Source: Amblyomma americanum
Lineage: Eukaryota; Arthropoda; Arachnida; Ixodida; Ixodidae
DNA: 64,000 bases
Assembly (NCBI RefSeq): GCF_052857255.1
Contig: NC_135506.1
Span: 76,837,056-76,901,055, forward strand
Direction of reading: 5' to 3'
The notes under the pieces: generated by a model
What the model was told of the DNA's origin: nothing
The model's database searches: none
What the model saw: the letters and a program-made list of their open reading frames with translations, nothing else
In this document: positions 33,805-45,689 of the stretch, one piece after another
How positions within the stretch are numbered: the first letter of the stretch is position 1
How the letters are laid out: each line of letters starts with the position of its first letter
Made by a program: the position numbers and the translations under genes

Positions 33805-34609
33805 GAGTACTGCAAGGTTTTCCCATGCCACAAAAACTGATTCTCAGTGAAAGCGAACAGAAACTGACAAGAATAACGCTTAGGGAAACAGTTTCCATTT
33901 TGCTTCAAACTTTCTTGGAGACAAACACTGTTTTTCACACCACTGTTTTTCAAGGCAGCGAAAAAAAAGAAAAGAAGGAAGAAAAGCCGGTGACACAACA
34001 TGCTCACAAATGTGAAGGGAGAAGCCGGACAGCAGGTGAGGTTGGAGAGGATGAGCTTCCTTTGTAGACTTAGTGACCTCTGCCATGTGTAAAGTCCCTT
34101 CATAAGATTTTTCTAAAAGAAGGGACTTTAGCCCTGTCTACGGCACGTACATGTGGGGACGACGCCATCAAAATGCGCGGCTGTGAGCTGTCCTGGATAA
34201 GTAACAATTGCATGTAAGCTTCTGCTGCGTGTTTGTTAGGTGTGGTTCTGATTGGTAGCGCCAAAACTCAGCACTGGGTGAGTGAAATGGGCGACTGAAA
34301 CGCATTTTCGTCTGATGTTTCTATCTTGAATTTTCCGAGCGGAATAGCTTTCGTTTGCATGCACCGATTTCAATCATTCTTTTTGCACTGGTCTCTGGAA
34401 TGCGTGAGGAATCCATTTAATCAGATCAATCGGCACTGAGGAAGACATCGCGGTGCCTCTTTAAGCATATATTTCGACAGCTTTATACGGCGTATTCAAC
34501 AAAATCAAGTCATCACACTCATCGGCTGCTCTCACACCCTCCACCTTTGCCCCTCAACCATTTACCGCGCTGTGCATGTGACGCCAGACGCCTGTCTTAA
34601 ACAGACCTA
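33805..34609. other. Intron, no gene seen
   Basis: 34420-34470 holds GCACTGAGGAAGACATCGC and CTCTTTAAGC, similar to the AAGGGACACTGAGGAG repeat at 58399 in the other orientation. Otherwise nothing is recognised. Confidence 0.4.
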
Positions 34610-35183
34610 GGGTATTTACTCGCATAATGCTCACACTCGCATAATGCTCGCACCCCCCACATTGGCTATCAAAAATTGGAAAAATTTTTTTCCCCGCATA
34701 ATCATCGCACCCCCAAAATTACTGCCGCGAGCCATCTGCTTGTCGTAGCGATCGCCATCTATTGACTGCGGCCACAACAAACTGCCATGGTTGGGCGCGT
34801 GTGCTACTAGGCGGCGGTACTGTGCTATCATCCGCTGCCACCGCCGCTACCGCTCATCCACTCACCACCGCTACGCCATTTTGCGAAGGTGTCTCCAGCT
34901 CTCCGGTGTGTCGTAGGCCTCGTTTGCCTTGTTTGCGTGTTGCACCGTGCTCTTGATGGTCTCTGACCTTCGAAGAGAGAAGACGTGCTTTTCTTGTGCT
35001 CCGTCCGCTCCCGTCACGGCATCGGCTCCTCGCTCGATCTCCTTAAGCCGTACGCCGTATATTTGCAGTCGCGTAGGGATTGAGTGCCTTACACTTTTTT
35101 CGCTCGTGTGGCCATTTCCTGTGGCCTGTGTGCCATGGGCCTTCCAGCCCCCTGACTATTAGCTAATAGCCACCATTGAAGCC

Positions 35184-36985
35184 ATGGCAGACGGCGAGGA
35201 TGCCCTCCACCTGCTCGACGAGGATGGCATCCGAACTGCCCTCCTTCGCCACAGGCGGTCCAGCAGTGTTGGATGCTCCCGCAGCCTCCGAAAACTGATC
35301 GCCGAAGCAAGCATCACGCTTCAGCGCCAGCAAGAAGCGGTCCACATTGCCTCTGCAATACAGAGGACCCCTCCACCTGGCTACGCACCTGGGAATGACA
35401 GCACACCGCAGCAAGGCTCTGACGGTGGCCTTGAAGCAGGAGATGGTGTCAGCACAGGAACCGTGCCAACGCCAGAGCCACCGTTACTGCGACGCTACGA
35501 CAGCGTGACGCCCGTTCCCGTCCACCGTGATGAAACCTGCGAAAGCGGCACTTCCCCTATACAGTGGCGGACCCACGAGCCAGACCGGGATGCCGTCATA
35601 ACAAACACGGCTCCCTCCACCCACCTGGAGGAGACCCAAAAAAGCTCTGAAAGCACAAGCGGGAAGCAAGCCCTCCCAGAGGCAGATAGCATCGTTCCCG
35701 CTGCCTCTGCCGCCACAACAAACGCCGCCCCGACCAACGCGTTCACAGAGGCAGACTACCAGCGTGCTGCACTCGCCTACGCCAACAAAAGAGCCGGCAC
35801 CCTCCCCCCCCTCAAGAGGCCCCCTCGTCCCCCACCCGCTCGGCGGGACAACACGACAGCCGAGGGGCTCGGCGCAGCAGTTCAAAGGCCACCGCGGGAT
35901 GCTCCCCGCCGCCGTATACAAATACAAACCATCTCAGCGGCCCCTGTGACGCAGCCGTCTGCAGCGCGCTTCCCCGCACCACCACCACAACAGGGCAAGA
36001 AGGGGTCCGGCACTGCCACCATTCTCTATTACCCTGTGGACATGATGGCGAATTACCTGAAGTCATCCAGGGACGCCATCGCTGCCCAGCTCTCCAAGTT
36101 GCCCGAGGTTAAAGCAGTGCGCATCAACTTCCACAGGAACGTTGTCGCCGTGGACGCGAACGCATCCGCCGACCTCGATCCCCTGCTCAGCGTCAGCACC
36201 ATCTGTGACATTAAGGTGCGCGCCAAGGAGGCAGGCGGCAACACATGCACCGGCCGAGTGTTTCGTGTGGACCGCACTCTATCGGCCGAGAACATCTTGT
36301 CGGGCATTGAGAGCAAGGTGCCCGTGCTAGCGTGCTCGCGAAGCGGAAACGACGTCATCCTCCGATTCGCGGGCACCCACCCACCCGAAGAGATCTACCT
36401 CTTCAAATTGCGCCGCCTGGTTCGTGCACGACAACCGAGGCCGCTTCAGTGCTTGCAGTGTGCCTGCCGAGGTGCCTGCGCTGCGGCCGCGATCACCACC
36501 AATCCCAGTGCGACTCACCTCGGCCGCGGTGCGTCAACTGCGGTGGGATGCACTCATCGACCGAGCCCCGCTGTCCACGCTGGCAGGAAGAGCGGCGCCT
36601 CGCTATCACTCTGGCAGCCTCGAACAAAGCGATGACCAGACAACAGGCCCTACTCGCTGTGCGCGGCTCCCACAACAAACCGGCCGGCGAGCGGAGGGAA
36701 GACATCGCAGCGCCCCGCAACGCTGCACACAACTCGGTTCGACAGCCGGCAGCTCCTGCGGCGCAGCCAACGCCGCCCGGCCCCCGCTCCTACAGAGACG
36801 CCCTTGAAGGTCGTGCAGCGACCCCCGCAACGCCTCAGTCCACACCAGACCATCGTGAAGACGTTATTGTGGTGCTCAGTGCTGCTGTGCGCGCCCTCAT
36901 GGACACACTGCCAGCTACATCACCCGCGCGAGAGCTCTGTGCCGCGGCTCTCGCTGCTCAGCAGTCACTCGCCAATAATGGCTAA
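35184..36985 (+). pseudogene. LINE ORF1 (gag-like, zinc knuckles)
   Basis: The ATG at 35184 lies in GAAGCCATGG, a good context. The long proline/alanine-rich N-terminus is followed by an RRM-like or gag-like block (ILYYPVDMMANYLKS... VRINFHRNVVAVD... LRFAGTHPPEEIYLFKLRRLV). The frame is lost near 36470; the other frame continues with CLRCGRDHHQSQC and CVNCGGMHSSTEPRC, a pair of CCHC knuckles. It ends SLANNG-stop at 36985. ORF1 of this kind binds RNA. Confidence 0.8.
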
Positions 36986-39900
36986 CAACACTGCTGCACA
37001 CTGGCCGCGCATCTTCCAGTGGAACTGCTGCTCGCTCCGCCACCGTCAGCCTGAGCTCGTGCTAATTTTGCCGCGCCAAAAACACGACGTTCTCGTGCTA
37101 CAAGAGACCTATGCACACGCGGAGGACGTCGTGCTCCCCGGATATGTGGGCTACAGCGGTGCCACCGAATGCGCCTCTGATCAGTGCAGTGCTGTGCCGT
37201 GTTTGGACACCGCGCATCCACCTGGCCGACCTCGTGTGGCCATTTATGTGCGCGAAACTCTGCCGCACGCCGTGGTGCCTGTCGGGGACCTCGTCGGCGG
37301 ACCCGTGGAGTGTGTTGCCGTCTCCGTGCGTGTCGGCCGAACGGACACAGCCATTGCGAGCGTGTATGTGCGACCGGGGCGGCAGTGGGACGCACGCTTC
37401 GTGGTTCGCCTCGCGACGCGCCTGGGCAGGGATCACGTTGTGTGTGGTGACTTTAACTGCCACCACACTGAGTGGGGCTCCCGCAACTGCACCAAGCAGG
37501 GTTGGGATCTACTTGATGCCACCTATGCTGCAGGTCTGACTATTCTTAACACGGGCAGCCCCACCTTTGTGCGAGCTAGCTGTGCCCCGACCGCCATAGA
37601 CCTCACCCTGGCCTCTCCCAACAGCACATACTCGTGGCAAACTGAGCCAGACACCCTGGGCTCTGATCACCTGCCTATAGTAATCACCCCTTCTACAGAG
37701 CCGCCCCCTCCAAAAGTAGTGTACCGAGTGGTGCGCTGGTCACAATTCCGCGAACTAAGTGCGAAGCCAAGTTACACCGAGAACTTCTTCCTCCACGTTG
37801 CTCAGTGCGCGGCTTCTGCCACTATCCGCTGCGTTGTGCCCTCGGGAACTCCTGTGCCCGACATCAAGCTCCTAAACTTGCGAGCAGCCCGTCGCAAGGC
37901 ACAACGTCGTGCGCACCGAACTGAGAAACCGGAACACCGAACAATTTACAAACGGCTCGACGCACTGTGTTTGCGCCACGCGAAACGCCTCTGCCAGCGC
38001 AGCTGGATCAACGTCTGCAAGGCCCTGGACCAACCCAGGTCCCAGGCACGAGGCTGGCGCATTCTCTCTCGGATGCTCTGCCCCAGAGCACCTCGATACC
38101 CAGTGCTTTCCATCGCAGTGGACAGAGGCATCACCTCGGAAGCCCTGGCAGAGCTCCTGGCCGATCACCTGATTGCACCAGCCGTGAACCACAACCAGGC
38201 CACTTCCTTCATCAACGGAAGCATTCTCCTCATTGTTGGTCGCTTTCCCCCTGAACTCTGCGCGCTCTGCAACGAGCGGTTTGCTTCCCACGAACTTGAC
38301 GCCGTCCTCGCGTGTAAGCGCAAGCTCCGCAGTGCCCCGGGTCCCGATCGCATCACCTATCAGATGCTTGCGAACCTGGATTCTCCAGAGCGACGCCGGC
38401 TTTTGGAGGCGTACAATCATTTGTTCTCCACCGGCGTTGTTCCCGAGGAATGGCGCACGGCTACCATTGTGCCCATCCTGAAGAGAGGGAAGCCACCCAA
38501 GCATCTCAACTCGTACAGGCCCATCTCCCTCACGTCTGTCGCGGGGAAGACCATGGAGGAGATGGCCCTCAGAAGACTACAGTGGCTGGCAGAGACCTGC
38601 AATTCCCTCGCGCCTGAGCAGAGCGGATTCCGGCGATCGCGCTCTACAGCCAACTGTATCTCCAAGATAGCCGCCTTCCTCAAAGAAGCCCGCTTCAAAA
38701 AGGAGGCCGCCTACCTCGTACTTCTGGATGTGAAGAGCGCCTTCGACTCCCTGTCGCATTCCTCCATCCTCGAGGCACTTGTGTTCCTGGGTGTCAATGG
38801 AAGGCTCTTCGCCTACCTCAAGGCTTTCCTCAGCGACCGCAGCTCAAGAGTCTGCACTGGCGACGCTCTCAGCTCCCCTCGCCCCGTCACCGCTGGTGTG
38901 CCTCAGGGCAGTGTGCTCAGCCCGTGTTTGTTTAACCTTGTTCTCGCACACCTCCCTCGATGTATCCCGCGCACTGCCTACTTCCAAGTTCGAGCGTGCA
39001 TCTACCGTATGCGGACGATATCGCTCTGTTCTGCAGTGGACCCACCCTCAAAGGCCGAACCGTGCGCGGACAGCTGCAGCACGCCTTGGAGATGGTCGGC
39101 CGATTCCTTGCGGCCGTTGGCCTATCCCTTTCCATTGACAAAACGGAGGCAATGGTCCTTCATCCCCGCCCGGGCGCCAAACACCTAATCCCAACACTGC
39201 ACCTGGGAGGAAACCCCATTCCATGGAAAGCCTCGGCGCGCTACCTGGGCCTGTTGATCGACGACAAACTCACGTGGCTCCCCGCTGTCACCAAGCTGCG
39301 AAAACAAGCAAAGCGAGACAGCAGCGTCATCGCCCGCCTCATTGCAAACGGAGAGGGATGTTCCCCTGAGCTGGCACTTCGTTTTTACAACGGCCTCGCT
39401 GTCGCCAGGTTCCTCTACGCTTTGCCTTTCGTGAAGCTAGGCAAACACGCCTGGCGACGTATAGACATCGATCAGCGAACAGCTATCCCGGATGCTGCTT
39501 CATGCGGCTTCCCCGCTGGTCCCACATCGCTGCCACCTACGCAGAAGCCGCCGCATGGCCCGTGTCTCTTCGAGCCCAGCTCACGGCCCTCAACACCATA
39601 GAGCGCAACCTGAGAGCTCCCGGCGCCTCGCAACTCTTCCGCCGACTGTATGAAGCTCGCCACTCACACATGGGCTGCGCAGCTCGGCTGTTTGATGTGC
39701 ACATCGCCCGCCCCCCCCTCAAGCTTCAGCGCGCCACTTCCGCCCCACACGCGCGTCCCGCTCAGCATCGAGACTGCCATCCCAGGCGTGCGGTCAAAGA
39801 AGAACACGCCCCCCTGTGCACTGCAGCAGGAAACCGCTGCGCTTCTCCACGAAGAATATAGCGGCCGCGTGGAAATTTATACCGACAGCTCCGTGCTGGA

Positions 39901-40714
39901 CGAGGGCGCATCCGTGGCTGCCGCTTGTGTAATTCCATCACTCGGCATTACCAGGCAATGCCGTCTCCCATTCAGCGCCTCATCCACAACCGCTGAGGGT
40001 GTGGCCCTGCACCTCGCAGCGGATCTCATCTTGGAGACCCCTGACCTCTCCCCAGCTGTTGTCCTCAGTGACTCCAGGGCTGCGCTCGCCACTCTGCAAA
40101 GGGCCGGCCACACACTGCCCATGTACGCCTTCCTGGAGAGTAAGCTTCGCCGGGCGCGCGATATGTGCCGCGACGTTTCGCTTCAGCGGCTCCCATCACA
40201 CGTTGGTATTCAAGGCAACGAGCAGGCTGATCAGTTGGCCAAACAGGCTCACGCTGACAGCACGCCCGTGTGCACTGCAATCTCGAGCTTCGATGTGGCT
40301 CGGCACAACATCAGAGCCCGCATCGTTGCACAACACCCCGACGACAGAGTGGCCGCAGGCAATGCGCCAAAACCCATCCGCTCATCGGACTTTGAGCCTA
40401 TTGACCGAGCCACCCTTCTTAAAATGCGCATCGGCTGCGTTTGAACAGCTGAGTGCATGCACCGTCTACGGGGCGCAACCAGCCCTGTCTGCAAGGACTG
40501 CGGCGCGATTGAGACTCTCGATCACCTGCTGTCTAAGTGCCCTGCTCTGCGGAAACACAGAGACAATCTACAGGCATGCTACAGACGCCTGGCCCTGCCC
40601 TGTGACAGCGCACAACAAATTCTCTTCCCAGCTGGCCCGCGCGAGATAACGCGACACGCCTTCCGAGCACTGCTCAGTTTTGTTCGGGACGCCAAACTCC
40701 TCGAGCGTTTTTAG
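36978..40714 (+). pseudogene. LINE ORF2 (EN-RT-RNase H), frameshifted
   Basis: The ATG at 36978 overlaps the ORF1 stop. Endonuclease: FQWNCCSLR, VLQETYA, VVCGDFNCHHTEW and GSDHLPIV. Reverse transcriptase: NSYRPISLTSVAGK, EQSGFRRSRST, LLDVKSAFDS and GVPQGSVLSPCLFN, then a frameshift near 38990, then YADDIALFCSG. Further shifts lie near 39495 and 39730. RNase H: VEIYTDSSVL, TTAEGVAL, VLSDSRAAL and GNEQADQLAKQ. An in-frame stop at 40442-40444 precedes CKDCGAIETLDHLLSKC. All catalytic motifs can be found across the broken frames. Confidence 0.85.
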
Positions 40715-40889
40715 ACTGCTGCCTTTCGGCGCTGCCTCGTGTAGCATACATGTGCATTTTTAGCTCATTGTGTGCAGTGACCGAACATCCTCGTGTGGTT
40801 TTCTGTAAACCTGCACTCGGGACTTCCGAATCGTGAGTGCGCCGTCTCGCGCGGCGCCAGAATCCACGCGACCATTCTGGTGCCTCCCC

Positions 40890-42300
40890 ATGGATGGATG
40901 AATGGATGGATACGGCTGAACCCTTTACATTGGGCGGTGGCTCAAGCCACCTAGCCATGTCTTGTAAAATTTTACTCCAGTCTTGCTTTTAGCCACCAAT
41001 CAGATAACCTTCGCTTGGTTACTTCTAACCTCTTAAAATCCACTTTCCCTTCACTATCCCTAAACCCCAATGCCTTGGGGAAGTCAGCCCCGCTGCTTTC
41101 CACTGTAGGGTGAAGCCCTTTACAGAAAAGTATCAAGTGTTCAGCCGTTTCCTCCTCCTCTCCGCACGCAATGCACAAAGTGTCTATCTCCTGGTACCTG
41201 ACTCTATACGTCTTAGTCCGCAAAACTCCAATCCTGGCCTCAAACAAGAAAGAGCTTCCCCTACAATTATCATAGATATTTTCTTTGACAATTTCCTGTT
41301 TAAAAGTCCGGTATGTTTCCAGTGCCGATTTCGTCAGCATCCCTGTTTTCCACAAAGCTCTCTCTGTTTCTTTAACCTTTTTCTTAACCGATAATTGCTG
41401 ATTTGCCCCCTTACTGCTGTCCAGATATTTGCTTGTCAATTTTCTGGTTCGCTTCCTCCATTTCGTGTCAACATTCTTTATATACAGGTATCTGAAAACT
41501 TTCCTAGCCCACCGCTTTCTTTTCCTCCATCTTTCTCAATCGTTCCTCAAATGCTATCTTACTGCTAGCCTCTCTGCTCTCGAAAGACGCCCATCCCATA
41601 TCACCCTGTACCCCCTGATTTGGTGTATTGCCATGTGCTCCCAAACCTAACCTCCCTACTCCCCGTTGCCTAATTTCCAGCCTTGCTTGAACATCTGGCC
41701 TCATACACAGGACCGCATTACCGAAGGTCAGGCTAGGGACCATCACCCCTTTCCAGATCCCTCTTACCACCTCAAACCTATTGTAATTCCCCAGTGCCCT
41801 ATTTTTCATGACAGCTGCATTCCTACTAGCTTTATTCATTACATATTTTTCATGCTCTGTCAGATACTCAGCACTGTTATTTATCCACACCCCAAGATAC
41901 TTGTACTCATTCACTACCTTTAGCACGAACTCCTGTATTCTATGCTCGCCGCCCTCTTCATTAAATATCATGACTGCAGATTTTTCCTTACTATACTTGA
42001 AGCCTAATCTATCTCCCTCTGTACTGCATATGTCTAACAACTTCTGTAAATCTTCCTTGTTGTCAGCTATTAGCACTATATCATCAGCGCATATTAGTCC
42101 CGGTAATGACTGTTTAATCTATTCTCCTTGCCTGAAAAAAGAAAGGTTGAAGCTTAGTCCGCTCCTCTCTAGCTTGTTCTCCAACCCTTGCATGTACAAC
42201 ATGAACAACAAAGGAGACAGATGACATCCTTGCCTAAGCCCCCGCTGTATCTCTACTGGCTCTGATACATTTTTTCCCATTTTATAAGCGCTCTGTTACC
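40890..42300 (-). mobile_element. 5'-truncated LINE on the minus strand
   Basis: Its 3' tail is the ATCC-type microsatellite at 40890-40911 (plus strand TGGATGGATGAATGG) beside a GGTGGCTTGAGCCACC stem-loop. It adjoins the 3' end of the plus LINE, so the two meet tail to tail. ORF pieces lie at 40972-41439 and 41504-42300. Confidence 0.75.
40972..42290 (-). pseudogene. LINE reverse transcriptase C-terminal part
   Basis: From right to left: [23 protein letters not shown] (motif B), CADDIVLIADN (motif C with the tyrosine changed to cysteine), FKYSKEKSAVMIF (motif D) and YKYLGVWI (motif E). A long C-terminus follows with CIACGEEEETAEHLILFC, a C-x2-C...H...C knuckle. A stop near 42125 and a frame change near 41470 break it. 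No RNase H is present, unlike the neighbouring LINE, so it belongs to a different clade. Confidence 0.75.
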
Positions 42301-42984
42301 TCTATTGGCCGAAAAGCCTGCGCCTCCCTACGGTCCGTGCGCCTCAAGCCACACCCCCCGCGATCTCAGTCGGCTCCAACGCCCAGCCGAGTGCGCATCA
42401 GCACTCTGCTCTCGGCACGGCCTCCCTTCCCTGCTCGACTACGGAACTGTGACTTCGCCTCGGCGAGCACGTACCCCTCTATTTCTACTCTCTTTCCTTT
42501 ACCTTCCCCCTCCCCCAGCGCAGCGCAGTGACCATTTCCTCGTTCCAGAGAGAAATTACTGCACGCCTCGCGTGGCCCCAACTTTCTATTTTTTTCCTTC
42601 CTTCCTTCCTTCAATAACATACATACATAACATTGATTCCAGTGTCGACACGGACTCTGATGAAGAGTAGAATTGCCTGCAGGACGTATGCAAAGCGAGT
42701 AGTGACGGGGAGGTTGCGCGCGGCAAATAAAGTGCTTTAGCAGCTTGAGCTTACTTACGTTCACCCTGTACTTTCATAACGAAGGTAAGTTACGCTTGAA
42801 AGTAATCTTTTCGTTACATTTACAATTGCGGACCAGACAATCCTGATCTTGCACCCATTCATCTTTGCATTTAACACTCCGAAACATTTGCTTGAAAATT
42901 TTCCCCGCATAATTATCGCACCCATAATCTTCGCGTTGATTTTCTGGGAAAAAAAGTGCGAGGATTACGCGAGTAAATACGGTA

Positions 42985-44838
42985 TTTAGAATTACTAAAC
43001 TCTCCCAACTGATCATCGGTGGATGAAATTTTCACCACCACAAGGGTAAACATCTGGCAGATTACTGGGCCTCTTCCATTTACCGTGCTCAGGCAGCCTG
43101 CTGGCTGTATGGCTGGCTGCCAGAAAGTTTGCCCCCTGATCGGAAAGCGCATCATGGTCACATGGGCTGGTGGCCACCATATATATTAGTGGCGACAACG
43201 CGAGCGTGTGCCTTCGGTGCACAGTGTGCTGTGTGTAAGCTTCGAGAAATCCTCAAAAGAAAACAACGAGCAATCGCAATCTAACATTTTTCAATTGACA
43301 CTACATCGGAGGGGAAAACTACCTGTGCGTTGCTCATCAAACGAAACGCCATACTCTCGGATTATCATGTGTTTGCTTACTACGCGGTAAGTATGACTGG
43401 TATGACCACAGACGATCGACCCTGCATAGTGATTGACTCTGCTGTGGTCGTTGCGATTTCTACGTTCGTGACCTCCTGAGGGCTGTAATCAAAAAAGAAT
43501 CGAGATACGTCCTGTTCAAATGTAGTCTGCTGGCTGCCGGCTTTTGCCGCCGCCATCAAGGAATGCACGCATAATCTCAACAAAAGCGATCAGGTGATCA
43601 GCGGATGTACTGTACAAATTTAGCTGCGTATCGTATCTGCAACGCTACAGCTTTACTGCAGAAAACTGGCACTCAAATGAAAGGCACTGTAATCAGGCCT
43701 TGCATGTCGGCGCCTCATGAACCGCGTGTGCGTGCATGCATGCATGATGATCCGTGCTGGGAAATTCTTTTTATTTCTTTAATGAGCCAAATGCAAGGAG
43801 TTGCATGCATATAGTTCTTCTCAGATATTTTAAGCACTTGTGGCAGAAGGCTCGAGCGTCAGGCTGTACGACAGTTGGAGATGACAGAATCCGCACTCGC
43901 CTCGATCGGCTGCCTTAAGGGACAACTGTGTGGCCACATACATGGCAGAAGAGATGCCTCGACCAGTATGCTTTGAGAGCTTTCACTAAAGAACATATTT
44001 CAATCAATCAAGTACTTCTCAAACCATATCCGCCTTTCCATTGTGCAAAACACAATGACGACCATACGCTGTTCCATACGCTCAACACCTCGCTCAACAC
44101 CTCGCCAAACACGTTCAGCACCAATTCATCACATGCATATATATGCGCGCATCTGAGCACATACCTAAAGCTGGAATCTAAGGCCGCTCTCGTGAAAGGC
44201 CTTGAACACCATCGCAATATCAGCCGGTTGCACGAAATTAACAGCCGTAATATTTTGTGCATCAGAAGCGATCGTAATATGAAGCGAGCATTTGTGCTTG
44301 CGAGGTGCTGAGATGATCGAATTGCGATCACACACATGTACGCAAAACAAATAGATTAACAGTCACAACTACTGCAAAAGTTGCCACTACAGGCGACACA
44401 AACGATGTACACGGTGGTCTAGTCGAAACAAGCGCCTGCATCGCGCAAAACATCGCACGAAGAACCACAGTCCTTCTGGTCCAAATAAATACGGGCAAGC
44501 GCACTTCCTGCTAACATACCACCTCTCCGTAATCTGCTAGTAGCCCGGGTGCTGCCAGCACAAAGTCGTCCTGGCGAGTATGGCTGCCCGCTGGCAGCCC
44601 AAAACCCAGAGAAAAACGAACACGTTCTGGGCAGCCATCGGAAGTATATGGAGCAGCCCGAGAAAATCGAGCGCCTGGCTGTGCACTCTCACAGCCTGCA
44701 GGCAGTCCGCGGGCAGCCAGAGACGAATAATTGAAGAGGCCCACTTAAGTGCATCCACATCTGTGGAGATCGGACCCCACACACAAGGGCTTGACAGTAT
44801 TCAGGCTGTAGGGAATAAACGAGTGAAGAGACACCCAC
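42985..44838. other. Intron, no gene seen
   Basis: No exon or transposon protein is seen. 44550-44710 repeats the word GGCAGCC several times. AT-rich words near 43930-44330 remain unassigned. Confidence 0.45.
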
Positions 44839-45066
44839 CCTAAGGTTGCGGTTCAGCTCCAGCACCCCCTGGAGGAGCACCAGCAGGAAGTCGGTGCAGA
44901 CGTCCCTTTCATGCACCTCATCCACAATGACGTGCGAGACGCCGCGCAGCTTCGGGTTGCCCTTGAGATGCTGCAGGAGGATGCCCACAGTGCAGAAGAG
45001 CAAGCCCCCGCGGCTCGACAACAGCTGCTTGGAAAGCCGCACTTGGAAGCCCACCGTCTCGCCCAG
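44839..45066 (-). CDS. DHX30: DHX30 exon: helicase motif II (DEVH box)
   Basis: It encodes 76 residues, beginning LGETVGFQVRLSKQ and running through GGLLFCTVGILLQHL to HVIVDEVHERDVCTDF and ending NRNLR. DEVH is the Walker B motif that coordinates magnesium and ATP. FCTVGILL and VDEVHERDV are the strings that point to DHX30. The acceptor TTGCCTTGCAG lies at 45067 and the donor is AGG before GTGGGT. A tRNA-derived SINE (45101-45335) begins about 35 bases upstream of the acceptor, so the branch site must lie in or beside it. Confidence 0.92.
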
Positions 45067-45100
45067 CTGCAAGGCAATAAACGCACTGCACTTGTAGGGG

Positions 45101-45335
45101 ATGGCTTTATTGGGTTTAACGTCCCAAAGTGACTCAGGCTATGAGGGATGCCATGGTGGAGGGCTCCGGAATATTATTTCAGCCACCTGGGATTCTTTAA
45201 CATGCACTGATATCGCACAGTACACGGGCCTCTAGAATTTCGCCTCCATTGAAATGCGACCACCGCGTCTGGCCTCACAACCGCACGGTTCAGGTCAATA
45301 GCCGAGCGCCATAACCACTGAGCTACCACACAGGA
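45101..45335 (-). repeat. SINE family B beside the DEVH exon
   Basis: On the minus strand: GTAGCTCAGTGGTTATGGCG (tRNA head with box A), GCGATATCAGTGCATGTTAA, CCCAGGTGGCTGAAAT and GGGACGTTAAACCC. It ends about 35 bases upstream of the acceptor at 45067. Confidence 0.85.
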
Positions 45336-45555
45336 GCACTTGTATGATATGCGACACCATGAAGTCAGGAGACAGTCCCCATTGCCGATTTCACAAACAG
45401 CTTCAATAAATCAAAATCTTTATCTGACATACACTGCACACAAAATGCTGAATAGTTATCTTGATCCAAAGCCGGGCTGTCACGGCTGGTGATGGATGGA
45501 GTGCAAAATTTTCACATTTTTACTAAACATTTGTATAAGCAAAAAAATGATAAAA

Positions 45556-45665
45556 TGTGGGGCTTAATGTCATATAACGACACCTAAGCTGTGAGGGATA
45601 CCAAAGTGGAAGGCTCTGAATTATCTTAGACCACCTGAGGTTCCTTAATGTGCCTGATGTCGCAA
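45556..45665 (-). repeat. SINE family B fragment
   Basis: Body only: GCTGTGAGGGATACCAAAGT, GGAAGGCTCTGAAT and CCACCTGAGGTTCC align with the other minus-strand copies. The head is missing. Confidence 0.6.
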
Positions 45666-45689
45666 AACTTCTGTTTTATTAATAAAAAT

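Larger units (their letters stand above)
34930..40889 (+). mobile_element. I-group LINE, nearly full length, decayed
   Basis: This plus-strand non-LTR retrotransposon has ORF1 (35184-36985), ORF2 (36978-40714) and a 3' part ending near 40889. ORF2 runs endonuclease, reverse transcriptase, RNase H, cysteine knuckle. The 5' border is uncertain. Several frameshifts show that it is inactive. Confidence 0.85.
34610..42982. mobile_element. DNA transposon split by two LINEs (inferred)
   Basis: The left border reads TATTTACTCGCATAATGC; the right border from the other strand reads TATTTACTCGCGTAATCC. Each has a second CCCCGCATAAT-ATCGCACCC word inside (34693 and 42902) in inverted orientation, and TA lies outside both. 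The inner sequence is interrupted by the LINEs between about 34930 and 42300. An acidic frame end (DSSVDTDSDEE, stop at 42670) and AATAAA at 42726 could be the end of its transposase. The arrangement is inferred from the ends. Confidence 0.5.

Noticed and set aside
35484..35927. Minus-strand ORF opposite LINE ORF1
   Set aside because: Codon shadow of a GC-rich frame; no motif and no splice context.
35184..36635. Host gene encoding a proline-rich protein
   Set aside because: It is directly followed by EN-RT-RNase H with an overlapping start, and its end continues as CCHC knuckles in another frame. It is LINE ORF1.
40890..40911. Free-standing GGAT microsatellite
   Set aside because: The same tail plus stem-loop recurs at 7573, so it is the 3' end of a LINE.
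42598..42631. CRISPR-like array (CTTC and CATA units)
   Set aside because: Short simple repeats without spacers in a eukaryotic intron. It is a microsatellite.
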